The translations under genes were made by a program, and so were the position numbers. Shown here one piece after another: positions 40,955 to 49,987 of a stretch of 64,000 nt of DNA (position 1 is the first letter of the stretch; each line of letters opens with the position of its first letter). Source of the DNA: Paenibacillus sp. SY21-1 (GTDB lineage: Bacteria > Bacillota > Bacilli > Paenibacillales > Paenibacillaceae); assembly GCF_005222705.1 (NCBI RefSeq), contig NZ_STGF01000003.1, forward strand, positions 124,001 to 188,000, written 5' to 3'. Under the pieces are notes generated by a model. It searched no databases. It was given only the letters and a program-made list of their open reading frames with translations, and had not been told where the DNA came from.

Positions 40955-42007
40955 CTATTGATTTGGATAAATCATTATTTTAATGCTTGTGTCCTTCTGG
41001 GTGCGAGCCATTTCAACCGCTTCCTGCGTTTGCTCAAGCGAGTATTTATGCGTAATGACCTTCTCGATATCCAGACCCGGCCGCGTCAAAGCCTGAATGG
41101 CTCCAGGGTACGTATTCGCATAGCGGAATAACCCCAATACATCAAGCTCGGCGTCAATAATGGCGTTGACGTCCAGGGGAATTTCGGAGGCGGCAGGCAT
41201 GCCGACCAGCACGATTCGGCCTCCCCGCTTCACCGTCCGCACCGCATCCGCAATCGCGCGGGCATTGCCGGACGATTCTACTGCAACCGTTACGCCTTTG
41301 CCGCCCGTCAATTCCGCGATCCGCTGCTTGACGTCTTCCTTGGTCGGGTCAATGACGGCGGTCACGCCCATCTCCTTGGCGAGCTCCTGCCGAAACGGCA
41401 CAACATCGGTAGCGTAGATTTCCGATACCCCGTACACTTTTGCCGCTTGGATGGCCAGCAGGCCAATCGGTCCCAGTCCCGTTACGAGCAGCCGGTCCGA
41501 AGGCGTTACCTTCGCGCGGCTCATAGCGTGCAAGCCGACGGAAAGCGGCTCCAGCAGGGCTCCCTGCTCAAAGCTTAGCTCATCGGGCAGCTTAAACAGG
41601 AAGTCGCTGCGGATCGTTACGTATTCGGCCCATGCTCCGTCCACAGGCGGCGTCGCCATAAAGACGACATCAGGGCACAGATTGTAGCGGCCTGACTTGC
41701 AATATTCGCAACGGCCGCAGGTCACGCCCGGCTCTACCGCAACCCGGTCCCCTACCTGCACATTGGTCACCGCGGAGCCGATGCCCACAACCTCTCCGGC
41801 AAGCTCGTGGCCGAGAATAATCGGCTTCTCCACAACGTAACGGCCGATACGGCCATGCTCGTAGTAATGAACGTCGGAACCGCAAACGCCGATGCAGTAT
41901 ACCTTCACGAGCGCTTCGTCCGCTTGCGGAACCGGAACCTGTATTTTTTTGATTTCTATATCGAGCGGCTTATTCATAACGGCCGCATCCATCAGCTTGC
42001 TGTCCAT
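40955..42007 (-). CDS. Zinc-dependent polyol (sorbitol/xylitol-type) dehydrogenase
   Basis: 350 residues, medium-chain dehydrogenase superfamily. Catalytic zinc region VCGSDVHYYEHG and GHELAGEVVGIG; structural zinc cysteines in CGRCEYCKSGRYNLC; Rossmann segment VTGLGPIGLLAIQAAK with Asp in IYATDVV, which favours NAD+. Family members oxidise sorbitol, xylitol or L-arabitol. The gene starts eight bases after the xylosidase stop with GAGGAAAG before the ATG, so it is in the same operon and likely acts on pentose-derived polyols. Confidence 0.9.
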   Translation of the reverse strand: MDSKLMDAAVMNKPLDIEIKKIQVPVPQADEALVKVYCIGVCGSDVHYYEHGRIGRYVVEKPIILGHELAGEVVGIGSAVTNVQVGDRVAVEPGVTCGRCEYCKSGRYNLCPDVVFMATPPVDGAWAEYVTIRSDFLFKLPDELSFEQGALLEPLSVGLHAMSRAKVTPSDRLLVTGLGPIGLLAIQAAKVYGVSEIYATDVVPFRQELAKEMGVTAVIDPTKEDVKQRIAELTGGKGVTVAVESSGNARAIADAVRTVKRGGRIVLVGMPAASEIPLDVNAIIDAELDVLGLFRYANTYPGAIQALTRPGLDIEKVITHKYSLEQTQEAVEMARTQKDTSIKIMIYPNQ

Positions 42008-42014
42008 ACTTTCC

Positions 42015-43622
42015 TCATTCCTCCGTATATTTGAAATAATCGAAATCGGCATGCTTTTGACGCCCGCTTAAATCCTGGACGCACACGCCCAGAAACGCGC
42101 CTGTAAAGCCTTGATCCAGCGCAATGCCGTCCTTCACCAGCTCGGCGTTTTCATCCGAAACGATGCTGGAATCGAGTACAGGGCCGATTGGCTGCCAAGC
42201 TTCGCCATCCCGCGAATAGTGGAACTGCAGCGCTTCGTTACGAATACTGGCTTTCAAGTAGCAGCGTTCGCTGCCCTCGATCGAGACCGGCATAGCAAGC
42301 GGCTCGTCGTATACGCCACGGTTGCTGGACATAATGCCGATGCATTTGCCCAGTTCCTCGTCTCGGCTAATCCATAAATAATAATAGTTCTTTGTATTGT
42401 AATAGTAAATCAATCCTGCAAGCTGCTGATACGTCTCAGGCTCAAATTCGACAACCGTCTCGAACGACGCTGTGAACGACTGCTGGCGCCGCGCCACCAA
42501 GCTCTGCCGATGCTGGGAATATAGCGACTCCCTGCCTCGCATGCGCAGGTAGCCCGGGCGCTCCGACAGCGTAGCCCATTCCTCCGCAAGCGGCTCCCGC
42601 AGCGTGCTGTAATGGATGCTCACCTTGTCGCCGTCGAAATGCTCGACGGCCGGCTCGGCCGGGAAGCGGTGCTCCGGCAAAGCCGGCGCCGCCACCTCCA
42701 CCTGCGGAGAGTGGCCTTGCCCTGGGCCGGCAAGCCTTAGCCAGCCGTCCGGCGTCCACTCACAGCGCTGAATGGCCGTTTCTCTGCCCAATACGCAGCA
42801 GCCGGATGAGGCGAGCGGTCTGCCGCACAAATGAACGATATACAGCTCATCGGCGGCCGTTCTTACCAAGCTCGCGTGGCCGGCTTTCTGCAACGCAAGC
42901 GCCGCGTTATCGGCGGAAGTAATCAGCGGACCGGCAGGATCGGCGGTGTACGTACCGAGCAGCGTCTCTGAACGCGCGACGGTCGCAGCGTGTCCGAAGC
43001 GGGTGCCGCCCTCCGCCGTCAGCAGGTAGTAATAGCCGTTGTGCTTGTAGATATGCGGACCTTCTGTGAGACCAAGCTCCGTGCCGTTGAATATCGTGCG
43101 GATCGGTCCGACAAGCGCCTGCTCCTGCTCGGAATATTGCTGAATGATGATTCCGCCAAACGGATTTTTCCCCTTGCGGTGATCCCATGTCAGATTAACA
43201 AGCCATTTTGTACCGTCCTCGTCATGGTACAACGATGGATCGAAGCCGCTGCTGTTCAAATATATCGGCTCTGACCAAGGCCCCCGGATGTCGGAGGCAG
43301 TGACCAGATAGTTGTGCGTATCCTTAAACGGTCCCATATGGCTTTTAACATCGGTGTAGATCAAATAATAGGCTCCGTTATCATAGCTCAGGCATGGCGC
43401 CCATACCCCTCCCGAATCGGGGTTGCCCAGCATCGCAAGCTGACTCGTTCGGGTTAGCGGATGGCCAATCAGCTGCCAATGCCTTAAATCGCGGGAATGA
43501 TGAATCTGCACGCCGGGAAACCATTCGAACGTCGAGGTCGCGATATAATAATCATCCCCTACTCGGATGATCGAAGGGTCCGGGTTAAAGCCTGGCAGAA
43601 TCGGATTGCGAATCATGCTCAT
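42015..43622 (-). CDS. xynB: GH43 beta-1,4-xylosidase (XynB-type)
   Basis: 535 residues, two domains. The N-terminal five-bladed propeller has the GH43 triad at the exact family positions: Asp15 (NPDPS, base), Asp128 (GFDPS, pKa modulator) and Glu187 (LTEGPH, acid), the numbering of Geobacillus XynB3. The C-terminal ~200 residues are the beta-sandwich typical of this GH43 subgroup (FTASFETVVEFEPETYQQLA, YYYLWISRDEELGKCIG). There is no signal peptide, so the enzyme is cytoplasmic and splits xylose from imported xylo-oligosaccharides. Its place between the binding protein and the dehydrogenase fits that role. Confidence 0.95.
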   Translation of the reverse strand: MSMIRNPILPGFNPDPSIIRVGDDYYIATSTFEWFPGVQIHHSRDLRHWQLIGHPLTRTSQLAMLGNPDSGGVWAPCLSYDNGAYYLIYTDVKSHMGPFKDTHNYLVTASDIRGPWSEPIYLNSSGFDPSLYHDEDGTKWLVNLTWDHRKGKNPFGGIIIQQYSEQEQALVGPIRTIFNGTELGLTEGPHIYKHNGYYYLLTAEGGTRFGHAATVARSETLLGTYTADPAGPLITSADNAALALQKAGHASLVRTAADELYIVHLCGRPLASSGCCVLGRETAIQRCEWTPDGWLRLAGPGQGHSPQVEVAAPALPEHRFPAEPAVEHFDGDKVSIHYSTLREPLAEEWATLSERPGYLRMRGRESLYSQHRQSLVARRQQSFTASFETVVEFEPETYQQLAGLIYYYNTKNYYYLWISRDEELGKCIGIMSSNRGVYDEPLAMPVSIEGSERCYLKASIRNEALQFHYSRDGEAWQPIGPVLDSSIVSDENAELVKDGIALDQGFTGAFLGVCVQDLSGRQKHADFDYFKYTEE

Positions 43623-43645
43623 ATTGCTTGCCTCCCTGTTCTCCG

Positions 43646-44929
43646 TTACTTCACTTTGGCCAGTTCGTCCTTGATGCTGGCATCCTTCTGTCCAAGCATC
43701 GCGCCGACCGAGTTCAGGAACTGCTCCGACCGCTTGGCGTCAAGCGATTGATCGTAGTAGCTGAAGAAGCCCTCCAGACTTTCGCTAATCGAGCTGTCGT
43801 AGGCGAACGCCAGCGGATGCATGTTCGCTTCATCCAGGTTGGCCGTTTTCATCGGGCTGATGTTTGCGCCTTCGTTAATTTCCTTCCGCTGAGCCGAATC
43901 GGTCAGGAAGCGGATCGCTTTGTAAGCGGCGTCCTGGTTCGCATTAGCGGAGATCGCCATGCCTGCGCCAAAGCCGCCTTGGTAAATGTTCAAACCGCCC
44001 TTGCCGCCTTCAACGGCCGGGAATGGCACAAACCCTACATTTTCGGCAAAATCGTCGCCAAGGAAGGAATTCATCGCCCACTCGCCTTGCAAATACATCG
44101 CCGCTTTCCCGTTTGTGAACAGCGATTCAGCGGCCGCATAATCTAGCCCCAGGAAGCCGTTGACGAAGCCTTTGTGATCCACGGCCAGCTCTCTAAGCAT
44201 GGTGCCGGCTTGTACAAACGTATCCTCCGTAAAGTCGGTTTCGCCTGACTTCGCTTTCTCGAACGGCTCCATGCCGCCGATCCGCTGAGCCAGATAGGAG
44301 AACCAGTGCAGCACCGGCCAGCGATCCTTGCCTGCCACCGTAATCGGAACGATGTTTTTGTCGTTAAGCTTGTCTACCACTTCAAGCAGCTCCTGGTAAG
44401 TCGCCGGCGGAGTCAAGCCGTTGTCAGCGAAAATTTGCTTGTTATACCACAGGGATACGCCGCTAAACAGCACCGGGATGCCGTAGTTTTTGCCGTCGTA
44501 AGCGAAGGTATCGAGTCCGCCGTTAAGCACGTCGTTTTTGAAGTCGGGATCGGCGTCCAACTGCTGCGTGATGTCGCCAAGCATGCCGTTGGATACAAGC
44601 GTTTCGAACGTCTCGCCGCTCCAGTACGTAATAATGTCCGGCAGTTGGTTGCCCGTAATGGCAACCTTCATTTTCATTTTCAAAGCCTCGTCCTCAAAAA
44701 ATTCCGCTTTCAATTGAATATCCGGATTCTCGTCATTAAATTGTTTGATCGATTTCTCGATAATTTCCTTGTTTCTCGTCTCCATGCTCCACATGGTCAG
44801 CGTCGTGGCTCCCGCCGCTGGAGTCGTGCTTTCACCGTTTGTTTCAGCGTTTCCGTTATTCGACGTGCTTGAACAGCCCGCCACTACAAGCATGATGCAG
44901 GTTAACCATACAACAAGCGCTTTTTTCAT
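43646..44929 (-). CDS. Extracellular sugar-binding lipoprotein of an ABC importer
   Basis: 427 residues. Lipobox VVAGC (Cys about 19), Asn/Thr/Ala linker, then a cluster B solute-binding protein fold (TTLTMWSMETRNKEIIEKSI, QLPDIITYWSGE, NGKAAMYLQGEWAMNSFLGD). It captures oligosaccharides, by context xylo-oligosaccharides, and delivers them to the two permeases encoded just upstream. No MsmX-type ATPase gene is present; these importers commonly share one encoded elsewhere. It is third in the operon, 69 bases after the second permease. Confidence 0.92.
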   Translation of the reverse strand: MKKALVVWLTCIMLVVAGCSSTSNNGNAETNGESTTPAAGATTLTMWSMETRNKEIIEKSIKQFNDENPDIQLKAEFFEDEALKMKMKVAITGNQLPDIITYWSGETFETLVSNGMLGDITQQLDADPDFKNDVLNGGLDTFAYDGKNYGIPVLFSGVSLWYNKQIFADNGLTPPATYQELLEVVDKLNDKNIVPITVAGKDRWPVLHWFSYLAQRIGGMEPFEKAKSGETDFTEDTFVQAGTMLRELAVDHKGFVNGFLGLDYAAAESLFTNGKAAMYLQGEWAMNSFLGDDFAENVGFVPFPAVEGGKGGLNIYQGGFGAGMAISANANQDAAYKAIRFLTDSAQRKEINEGANISPMKTANLDEANMHPLAFAYDSSISESLEGFFSYYDQSLDAKRSEQFLNSVGAMLGQKDASIKDELAKVK

Positions 44930-44998
44930 CGTCTTTTCCCCCGTGTCGTTTATTCGTTTCCCATTATAATCTTCATTCCCCTATATGGGAGCATGCAA

Positions 44999-45862
44999 TC
45001 AGCCTTTGACCGAACCCGCTACAACCCCCTTCTGGATATACTTTTGCAGGAACATATATAAAATGATAATGGGAGCGGTAGTAATAACCAGCGCCGCGCT
45101 AATCAGCGAGTAATTGGCGCTGAAGTTGCCTTTGAACATCATTAGTCCAAGCGGCAGCGTTTTCAAGGACTCGCTGGACACCATTACCAGCGGAAATACA
45201 AAATCGTTCATAATATTGAAGAAGGACAAAATCGTAACCGTAGCCAAAATAGGCTTCGCAATGGGCAAATATACCCGAAAGAAGGTTTGGTATACGGAGC
45301 AGCCGTCAATCATGGCCGCCTCCTCCAGCTCGCGCGGCACCCCTTTGAAAAAGCCGTGCGCCAGAAACACCGCTACTGGCAAATTAAAGGCGATATAAGG
45401 GAAGAACAGCGCCCAGAACGAATCGTATACGCCAAGCTTGTTCGCAATCGTAAACAGCGGGATCAGCGTGCTGTGAATCGGGATAAGCATGCCGAGGAAA
45501 AAAGCGCCCAGCAGCAATTGCGAACCCTTAAACGGTCTGATCGACAAATAAAAGCCGATCAAGGTAGCCGCCGCAAGCAAGCCGATTACCGAAAACAACG
45601 TAATATACAGGCTGTTGAACAAATATCCGCTAATGCCCTGGCTCCATGCCTGCACGAAATTGTCAAAATGCCATTCGGACGGCAGCCCCCACGGGTTGGA
45701 GAAATATTCCTTGTCGCTTTTGAACGACGAGAGGATCATCCAAACGAATGGATATCCGGTGAAAATAAGATGTACGATTAAGATGACATACAATAGCAGC
45801 CTGACCGGACTGGTTCTGCGAATCGGCCCCTGCTGCGCAGCTTGCATTGCGCTCACGTTCAT
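44999..45862 (-). CDS. Sugar ABC transporter permease, MalG/LacG-like
   Basis: 287 residues with six membrane helices. The conserved EAA loop is present (EEAAMIDGCSVYQTFFRVYLPIAKP), which docks to the ATPase. The N-terminus (LLYVILIVHLIFTGYPFVWMILSSFKS) is characteristic of the second permease of oligosaccharide importers. The ATG at 45862 is only a few bases from AGGAG; a GTG two codons later has better spacing and may be the true start. It begins nine bases after the first permease ends. Confidence 0.92.
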   Translation of the reverse strand: MNVSAMQAAQQGPIRRTSPVRLLLYVILIVHLIFTGYPFVWMILSSFKSDKEYFSNPWGLPSEWHFDNFVQAWSQGISGYLFNSLYITLFSVIGLLAAATLIGFYLSIRPFKGSQLLLGAFFLGMLIPIHSTLIPLFTIANKLGVYDSFWALFFPYIAFNLPVAVFLAHGFFKGVPRELEEAAMIDGCSVYQTFFRVYLPIAKPILATVTILSFFNIMNDFVFPLVMVSSESLKTLPLGLMMFKGNFSANYSLISAALVITTAPIIILYMFLQKYIQKGVVAGSVKG

Positions 45863-45871
45863 TCTCCTCTC

Positions 45872-46759
45872 TTATTCAAACCTGGCGTTGGCGCGCCCTA
45901 ATGCCTTGCCGATAATCAGCGCCAGGCTTAAGCCGAATACGAGCAGGAAGGTCGAAATCGTGCTGCCGTAGCCGAAGTCCATAAGGTTGAAGGCGTTTTT
46001 CATCATGTAGCTGGCCAGCACCTCGCTGGAGTTGTTAGGACCGCCGCCGGTCATAATGTAAATCAGGTCAAAATACTTCAAGGAGTTAATGACGCAATTC
46101 AGCACCGTAAACGTTATCGTCGGCCAAATGAGCGGTATCTGAATTTGAAAAATAATGCGCCATTCACCAGCCCCCTCCACTCTGGCCGCCTCCAGCACCT
46201 CGTCGGATATGCCCTGCAGCGCCCCGAAATACACGATGATGTAGAAGCCGATAAACTGCCATGCGACGACCGCAATAACCGAGCCAAGCGCAGTCGCTTC
46301 TTCGCCCAGCCAGGCGCGAGTCAAGTCGCTTAACCCGATGTTAGTCAGCAAGCTGTTCAGCAAACCGAAGTTCGGATCGTAGATTTGGCCCCACAGAATG
46401 CCTAGCACAGCGGTAGACAGCATGACCGGCGTGAAATAAATCGTTTTCATAAAGTTCGAGCCTTTAAGCTTGTAGCCTAGAATCAGAGCGATAGCCAGTC
46501 CTACCGGAAGCTGGATCAACAGCGCGCCAAGCGTTAGATAGACGGAGTTTTTTAACGCTATCCAGAGCACCGGGTCCTGCAGCAAACGGGAGAAATTGTC
46601 CACCCCTGCGAACACCCTCGGTGATACGCCGTTCCATTCAAAAAAGCTATAGTAGATGCTCATGCCGATCGGCACGATAATGACCGCGAGAAAAATCAGC
46701 AGCGCCGGTCCCATAAAAAACAGCCTGTTGCCCAGGCGCGTCACGCCTGTCTCCTTCAT
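45872..46759 (-). CDS. Sugar ABC transporter permease, MalF/LacF-like
   Basis: 295 residues with six to seven membrane helices and the EAA loop (EAARVEGAGEWRIIFQIQIPLIWP). FFMGPALLIFLAVIIVPIGMSIYYSFFEWN is the standard first-permease N-terminus. First gene of the operon, read permease-permease-binding protein-xylosidase-dehydrogenase-YesM-YesN. Upstream (46760-46900) must hold the promoter; no clear cre site or hexamer pair was found there. Confidence 0.92.
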   Translation of the reverse strand: MKETGVTRLGNRLFFMGPALLIFLAVIIVPIGMSIYYSFFEWNGVSPRVFAGVDNFSRLLQDPVLWIALKNSVYLTLGALLIQLPVGLAIALILGYKLKGSNFMKTIYFTPVMLSTAVLGILWGQIYDPNFGLLNSLLTNIGLSDLTRAWLGEEATALGSVIAVVAWQFIGFYIIVYFGALQGISDEVLEAARVEGAGEWRIIFQIQIPLIWPTITFTVLNCVINSLKYFDLIYIMTGGGPNNSSEVLASYMMKNAFNLMDFGYGSTISTFLLVFGLSLALIIGKALGRANARFE

Positions 46760-46903
46760 AGAAACACCCTCTCTTGCGAGATCCGCTTCAAGCAGCTCTG
46801 CGTTGTATCCGTTTTCATCATTCTATCAACTTAACCACTGCTTGAAATGAAACGTTGATTGGGTAAAATAGCACATTCATTGGGAAATCGTCTGCCGTAT
46901 AAC

Positions 46904-46957
46904 CAAAAAAAGGCCCTTGCGGAGTATTTTCTACCGAAAATATTCCCGCAAGGGCCT
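46904..46957 (-). terminator. Intrinsic terminator of the siderophore-binding protein gene
   Basis: AGGCCCTTGCGG (46911-46922) pairs with CCGCAAGGGCCT (to 46957), with inner pairing of AATATTTTC and GAAAATA-type strands. T7 follows on the minus strand. The rest of the 315-base gap from 46760 to 47074 shows no gene. Confidence 0.88.
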
Positions 46958-47074
46958 CTTTGTTTGCAGTTCATCGTTCCGTTCCTCGCCTGCCAGTCAT
47001 GTCGCAAGCTTCTCCGGGTGGTCCGGCGCTTCGGATAGAAACAATCTTTTTCGTGTTGCTCTCTTATTTCCGAA

Positions 47075-48073
47075 TTATTCTGCTCCTGTCAGCAGCTTCA
47101 CGGCTTCGTCGAGTTGAATCTCGATGTCGTGAGGCGTATAGCCCAACCACGTATCCATGCTGATCGGGAAAACATGGTCGTTTTTGACTGACGTAAGGTT
47201 TTTCCAAATCGAGCCTGCTTCCATTTCCTTAAAACGCTGATCCGTTTCGTCGTTGTCGATCTTGGTCAGGAATACGTAATCCGCATCATATTGAGGCAGC
47301 ACCTCAAGCGAAATCGGAATCGCCCATAGATTGGCGTCCTTGTCGATTTCCGCCTGAACAGCGGCAGGCGGCTGCAAGCCAAGCGCCTTGTACAACGTGA
47401 AGCCGATATTGCGAACTCCGTAGACATAGAACTCCTTCGGATCGATTCGGTAGATCGCAACCGTTTTATTCTCGCCTATCGCTCCAATGACCTTTTCTCT
47501 GGCCACTGCGATTTTCTCGTCAAAAGCAGACTTCCACGCAGCCGCTTCTTCCTGCCGATTCAAAATATCCCCTATGGCTTCGACGTGGCCGAATACGTCA
47601 TAGTCCATCCAAGGCACCGATACCGTTGGCGCAATTTTGGTAAGGCGGTCATAATCCTCCTGCTCCAGGTCGGCGGCGATAATCAAATCCGGCTGAAGCT
47701 CCAAAATTTTCTCGTAGTTGACCGGGTCCGATCCAATGCTTTCAATGCCTTGAAACTCAGGCGACTCGCTATCCAGCAAGTAGTCTACCGCTCCGATCGG
47801 CTTAACGCCGACAGACAGCATTTGACTGACATATTGCAGCGTAACCACTCGCTTCGGATTGGCAGGAATCTCGGTTTCCCCCAGCGCGTGCTTATAGAGT
47901 CTCGTTCCCTCTTGATTATTGTCAGTTGCTTGGCTAGTCGCTTCCGGCGTAGCCGTTGCAGCCTGGTTGCCTTCTGCAGCTTGTCCATTCGAGCTTTGAT
48001 TGGCTGTACCGCACGCCGCAAGCGTCAGTACAATTAAGAACATGGCGAGACAGGCTAATAGATGCTTTTTCAT
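47075..48073 (-). CDS. Ferric-siderophore-binding lipoprotein (stand-alone)
   Basis: 332 residues. Lipobox TLAAC (Cys about 21), Gln/Asn/Ala-rich linker, then a class III binding fold (KRVVTLQYVSQMLSVGVKPIG, NYEKILELQPDLIIAADLEQ, ISLEVLPQYDADYVFLTKID). A Fur operator lies upstream, and no permease, ATPase or AraC regulator is adjacent. It must work with a permease encoded elsewhere, possibly the pair at 27172-29197. It ends in an efficient terminator, so it is monocistronic. Confidence 0.88.
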   Translation of the reverse strand: MKKHLLACLAMFLIVLTLAACGTANQSSNGQAAEGNQAATATPEATSQATDNNQEGTRLYKHALGETEIPANPKRVVTLQYVSQMLSVGVKPIGAVDYLLDSESPEFQGIESIGSDPVNYEKILELQPDLIIAADLEQEDYDRLTKIAPTVSVPWMDYDVFGHVEAIGDILNRQEEAAAWKSAFDEKIAVAREKVIGAIGENKTVAIYRIDPKEFYVYGVRNIGFTLYKALGLQPPAAVQAEIDKDANLWAIPISLEVLPQYDADYVFLTKIDNDETDQRFKEMEAGSIWKNLTSVKNDHVFPISMDTWLGYTPHDIEIQLDEAVKLLTGAE

Positions 48074-48104
48074 GGTGTATCCCCCAGTAATAAAATATCA
48101 CGAC

Positions 48105-48139
48105 TGATAAAGATTATCATTATTAATTGTTGGTGTCAA
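48105..48139 (-). promoter_or_regulatory. Fur box and promoter of the stand-alone binding protein
   Basis: TGATAAAGATTATCA (48105-48119) matches the 7-1-7 operator with one mismatch. It overlaps a candidate -10 (TAATCT, 48111-48116) placed 17 bases from a perfect TTGACA (48134-48139). Confidence 0.8.
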
Positions 48140-48242
48140 TTGATTGCTTTGATGTTCAATACAAGCATAATACGCAAAAGAACTGTTCAAAATTCCCAGT
48201 TTATTTTACACTGTTAATAATTAATCAAGAAAGGAGATTTCT

Positions 48243-48518
48243 ATGAAAAAAACAATCATAACCTTTGTCTCCTCCTTGCTGGTGGCGGGGAGCATTCTGC
48301 TGCCTCTTCCAGCTGCTCAAACGGATGCGGCCGCTAAGGTTAAAACATACAAAAATTGCACCGAGCTGAACAAGGATTACCCCGGAGGAGTCGCACAATC
48401 CGCATCGGTCAAAAACAAAGGCGGCAAAACCAAAAAGAAGCCCCATGTGTCCAAGGAGCTATATGACGCCAATTCCAAGCTGGATCGCGATAAAGATCTT
48501 ATAGCCTGTGAAAAATAA
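48243..48518 (+). CDS. Small secreted Excalibur-domain protein
   Basis: 91 residues with GAAAGGAG before the ATG. Signal peptide (MKKTIITFVSSLLVAGSILL, cleavage near ADA or AAA). The C-terminal ~55 residues are an Excalibur calcium-binding domain: YKNCTELNKDYPGGV, a Lys/Gly-rich loop, and the EF-hand-like LDRDKDLIACEK (DxDxD followed by ACE). The two cysteines (NCTEL and IACE) would form a disulfide. The role is unknown; such domains are often attached to surface nucleases but also occur alone, as here. It is followed by its own terminator. Confidence 0.9.
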   Translation: MKKTIITFVSSLLVAGSILLPLPAAQTDAAAKVKTYKNCTELNKDYPGGVAQSASVKNKGGKTKKKPHVSKELYDANSKLDRDKDLIACEK

Positions 48519-48543
48519 AGGGAGCCGACATGGCTCCCTTTCC
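48518..48543 (+). terminator. Intrinsic terminator of the Excalibur gene
   Basis: AAGGGAGCC-gacat-GGCTCCCTT, a perfect 9-bp stem overlapping the stop codon, followed by TTTCC. Confidence 0.75.
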
Positions 48544-48608
48544 CCATTCACCCATTCGAATAGAGGACTTTACCGCTCGCATCCAATGCCTCCTTCATCA
48601 TTTTCTGT

Positions 48609-49040
48609 TCATGACTTCAGCTTCCCGATCGAGAGACTCAGCTTGTAGTTTCCGTATTTCAGCAGTTCGTCCAGCAATACGTTCAATTCTTCCATGGAGG
48701 GCAAAAGCACTCTCATCCAATAGCAGCCCTCGCCGCTGACCCGGTGCAGCTCCGCAATTTCCTCTTTTAATTGAACATATGCCAAAAAAGACGAGTGGGA
48801 GGTATTCGAGCTCAGGAAAACAGTGACAAACGCCTGCACCGTATGACCTGCTTTGGCAGGATTCCAGCGCACCGTGTAGCCCTCAATAACGCCTTGCTCC
48901 TGAAGCTTGCGGACCCGCGCGCCAACAGCCTGGCCAGTCATATGGACGAGTTGGCCGATTTCTTTGTAGGAGCGTAACGAATTCCCGAGCAGGGCTTGCA
49001 AGATTTGCCGATCTATATCATCCATTTCATAGTTGCTCAT
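48609..49040 (-). CDS. Lrp/AsnC-family transcriptional regulator
   Basis: 143 residues from the ATG at 49038-49040 (MSNYEMDDIDRQ). The N-terminal helix-turn-helix (DDIDRQILQALLGNSLRSYK, EIGQLVHMTGQAVGARVRKL) is followed by the RAM effector domain (AGHTVQAFVTVFLSSNTSHSS, VSGEGCYWMRVLLPSMEELN). It usually forms octamers and senses amino acids. It is divergent from the metallo-beta-lactamase-fold gene at 49167, the probable target by position. An upstream TTG start (49049) next to AAAGGAT is an alternative. Confidence 0.9.
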   Translation of the reverse strand: MSNYEMDDIDRQILQALLGNSLRSYKEIGQLVHMTGQAVGARVRKLQEQGVIEGYTVRWNPAKAGHTVQAFVTVFLSSNTSHSSFLAYVQLKEEIAELHRVSGEGCYWMRVLLPSMEELNVLLDELLKYGNYKLSLSIGKLKS

Positions 49041-49166
49041 TCGCTTCAAAATCCTTTCATCCTGAAAGTAAAATGGCCTTTATCGTTGCACAAGATGGTA
49101 TGGCTAAAAGAGGAAACGTTCTACAATTGTAACAGAACGACTATAAGCTAAATAAGAGGTGTATAT

Positions 49167-49913
49167 ATGAAGCTTCAACTTATTCGCAATGCTACTATAA
49201 AGCTGCATTATGCGGGCCTGAGCCTGCTTATCGATCCAATGTTTAGTGACGTCGGTTCGAATCCTCCCATCATCAATACCGGCAACGACAAGCGCAACCC
49301 GCTTGTTCCGCTGTCCATGCCAATCGCCGAGCTGGTCGATGCAGACGCCGTTATTGTGACCCATTTGCATCCCGATCACTGGGATATGGACGCAGCGCAA
49401 GCCCTGCCTGCAACAACGCCTGTTCTATGCCAGCCTGGCGATGATTCAATCCTGCGTTCACAGGGGTTTGATTCGGTAACAGCGATCGACGAAACGTATT
49501 CATTCCAAGGGATTCATATTACTCGTACAGGAGGCCGGCATGGCACTGGAGATATAGGCAAGCTGATGGGGCAAGTATCCGGGTTCGTGCTGCAAGCGGG
49601 AGGAGAGCCAACGCTCTACCTTGCGGGCGACACGATTTGGTGCGATGAACCGAAACAGGCGCTTGATCGTTTCCAGCCGGACGTGACGGTTGTAAATGCA
49701 GGCGGCGCCCGCTTTGTCGAGGGAGACCCCATTACGATGGATGCGGACGATGTCGTGAGCGTATGCCGGCATGCCGAATATACAAAAGTTGTTGCGGTGC
49801 ATATGGAGGCCATTAACCATTGCCTCGTAACTCGTGCCGAGCTGCGAGACCGCCTGAAAGCGGAGGGGTTGCAGGATCAGGCGGTTATTTTGGAGGATGG
49901 AGAGTGGATATAA
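49167..49913 (+). CDS. Metallo-beta-lactamase-fold hydrolase
   Basis: 248 residues. The metal motif THLHPDHWD (HxHxDH) sits after strand DADAVIVTH, with further ligands in GGRHGTG, AGDTIWCDEP and a C-terminal VAVHMEAINHC. The fold is that of the YcaC/UlaG-like metal-dependent hydrolases that act on lactones or phosphodiesters; the substrate is unknown. AGAGGTG precedes the ATG. Divergent from the Lrp regulator and convergent with a second, shorter hydrolase of the same superfamily; the two are only distantly alike, so a recent duplication is unlikely. Confidence 0.88.
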   Translation: MKLQLIRNATIKLHYAGLSLLIDPMFSDVGSNPPIINTGNDKRNPLVPLSMPIAELVDADAVIVTHLHPDHWDMDAAQALPATTPVLCQPGDDSILRSQGFDSVTAIDETYSFQGIHITRTGGRHGTGDIGKLMGQVSGFVLQAGGEPTLYLAGDTIWCDEPKQALDRFQPDVTVVNAGGARFVEGDPITMDADDVVSVCRHAEYTKVVAVHMEAINHCLVTRAELRDRLKAEGLQDQAVILEDGEWI

Positions 49914-49941
49914 ATTCAACAGACTTCATTTGTTTTATTTC

Positions 49942-49982
49942 AAAAAAAAGGCAGGCATCCGTTGCAAACGGACACCTGCCTT
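49942..49982. terminator. Terminator between the two hydrolase genes
   Basis: AAGGCAGG-CATCCGTT pairs with AACGGACACCTGCCTT around a two- to four-base loop. On the minus strand T8 follows, so it mainly serves the gene ending at 49988. Confidence 0.82.
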
Positions 49983-49987
49983 GCTTC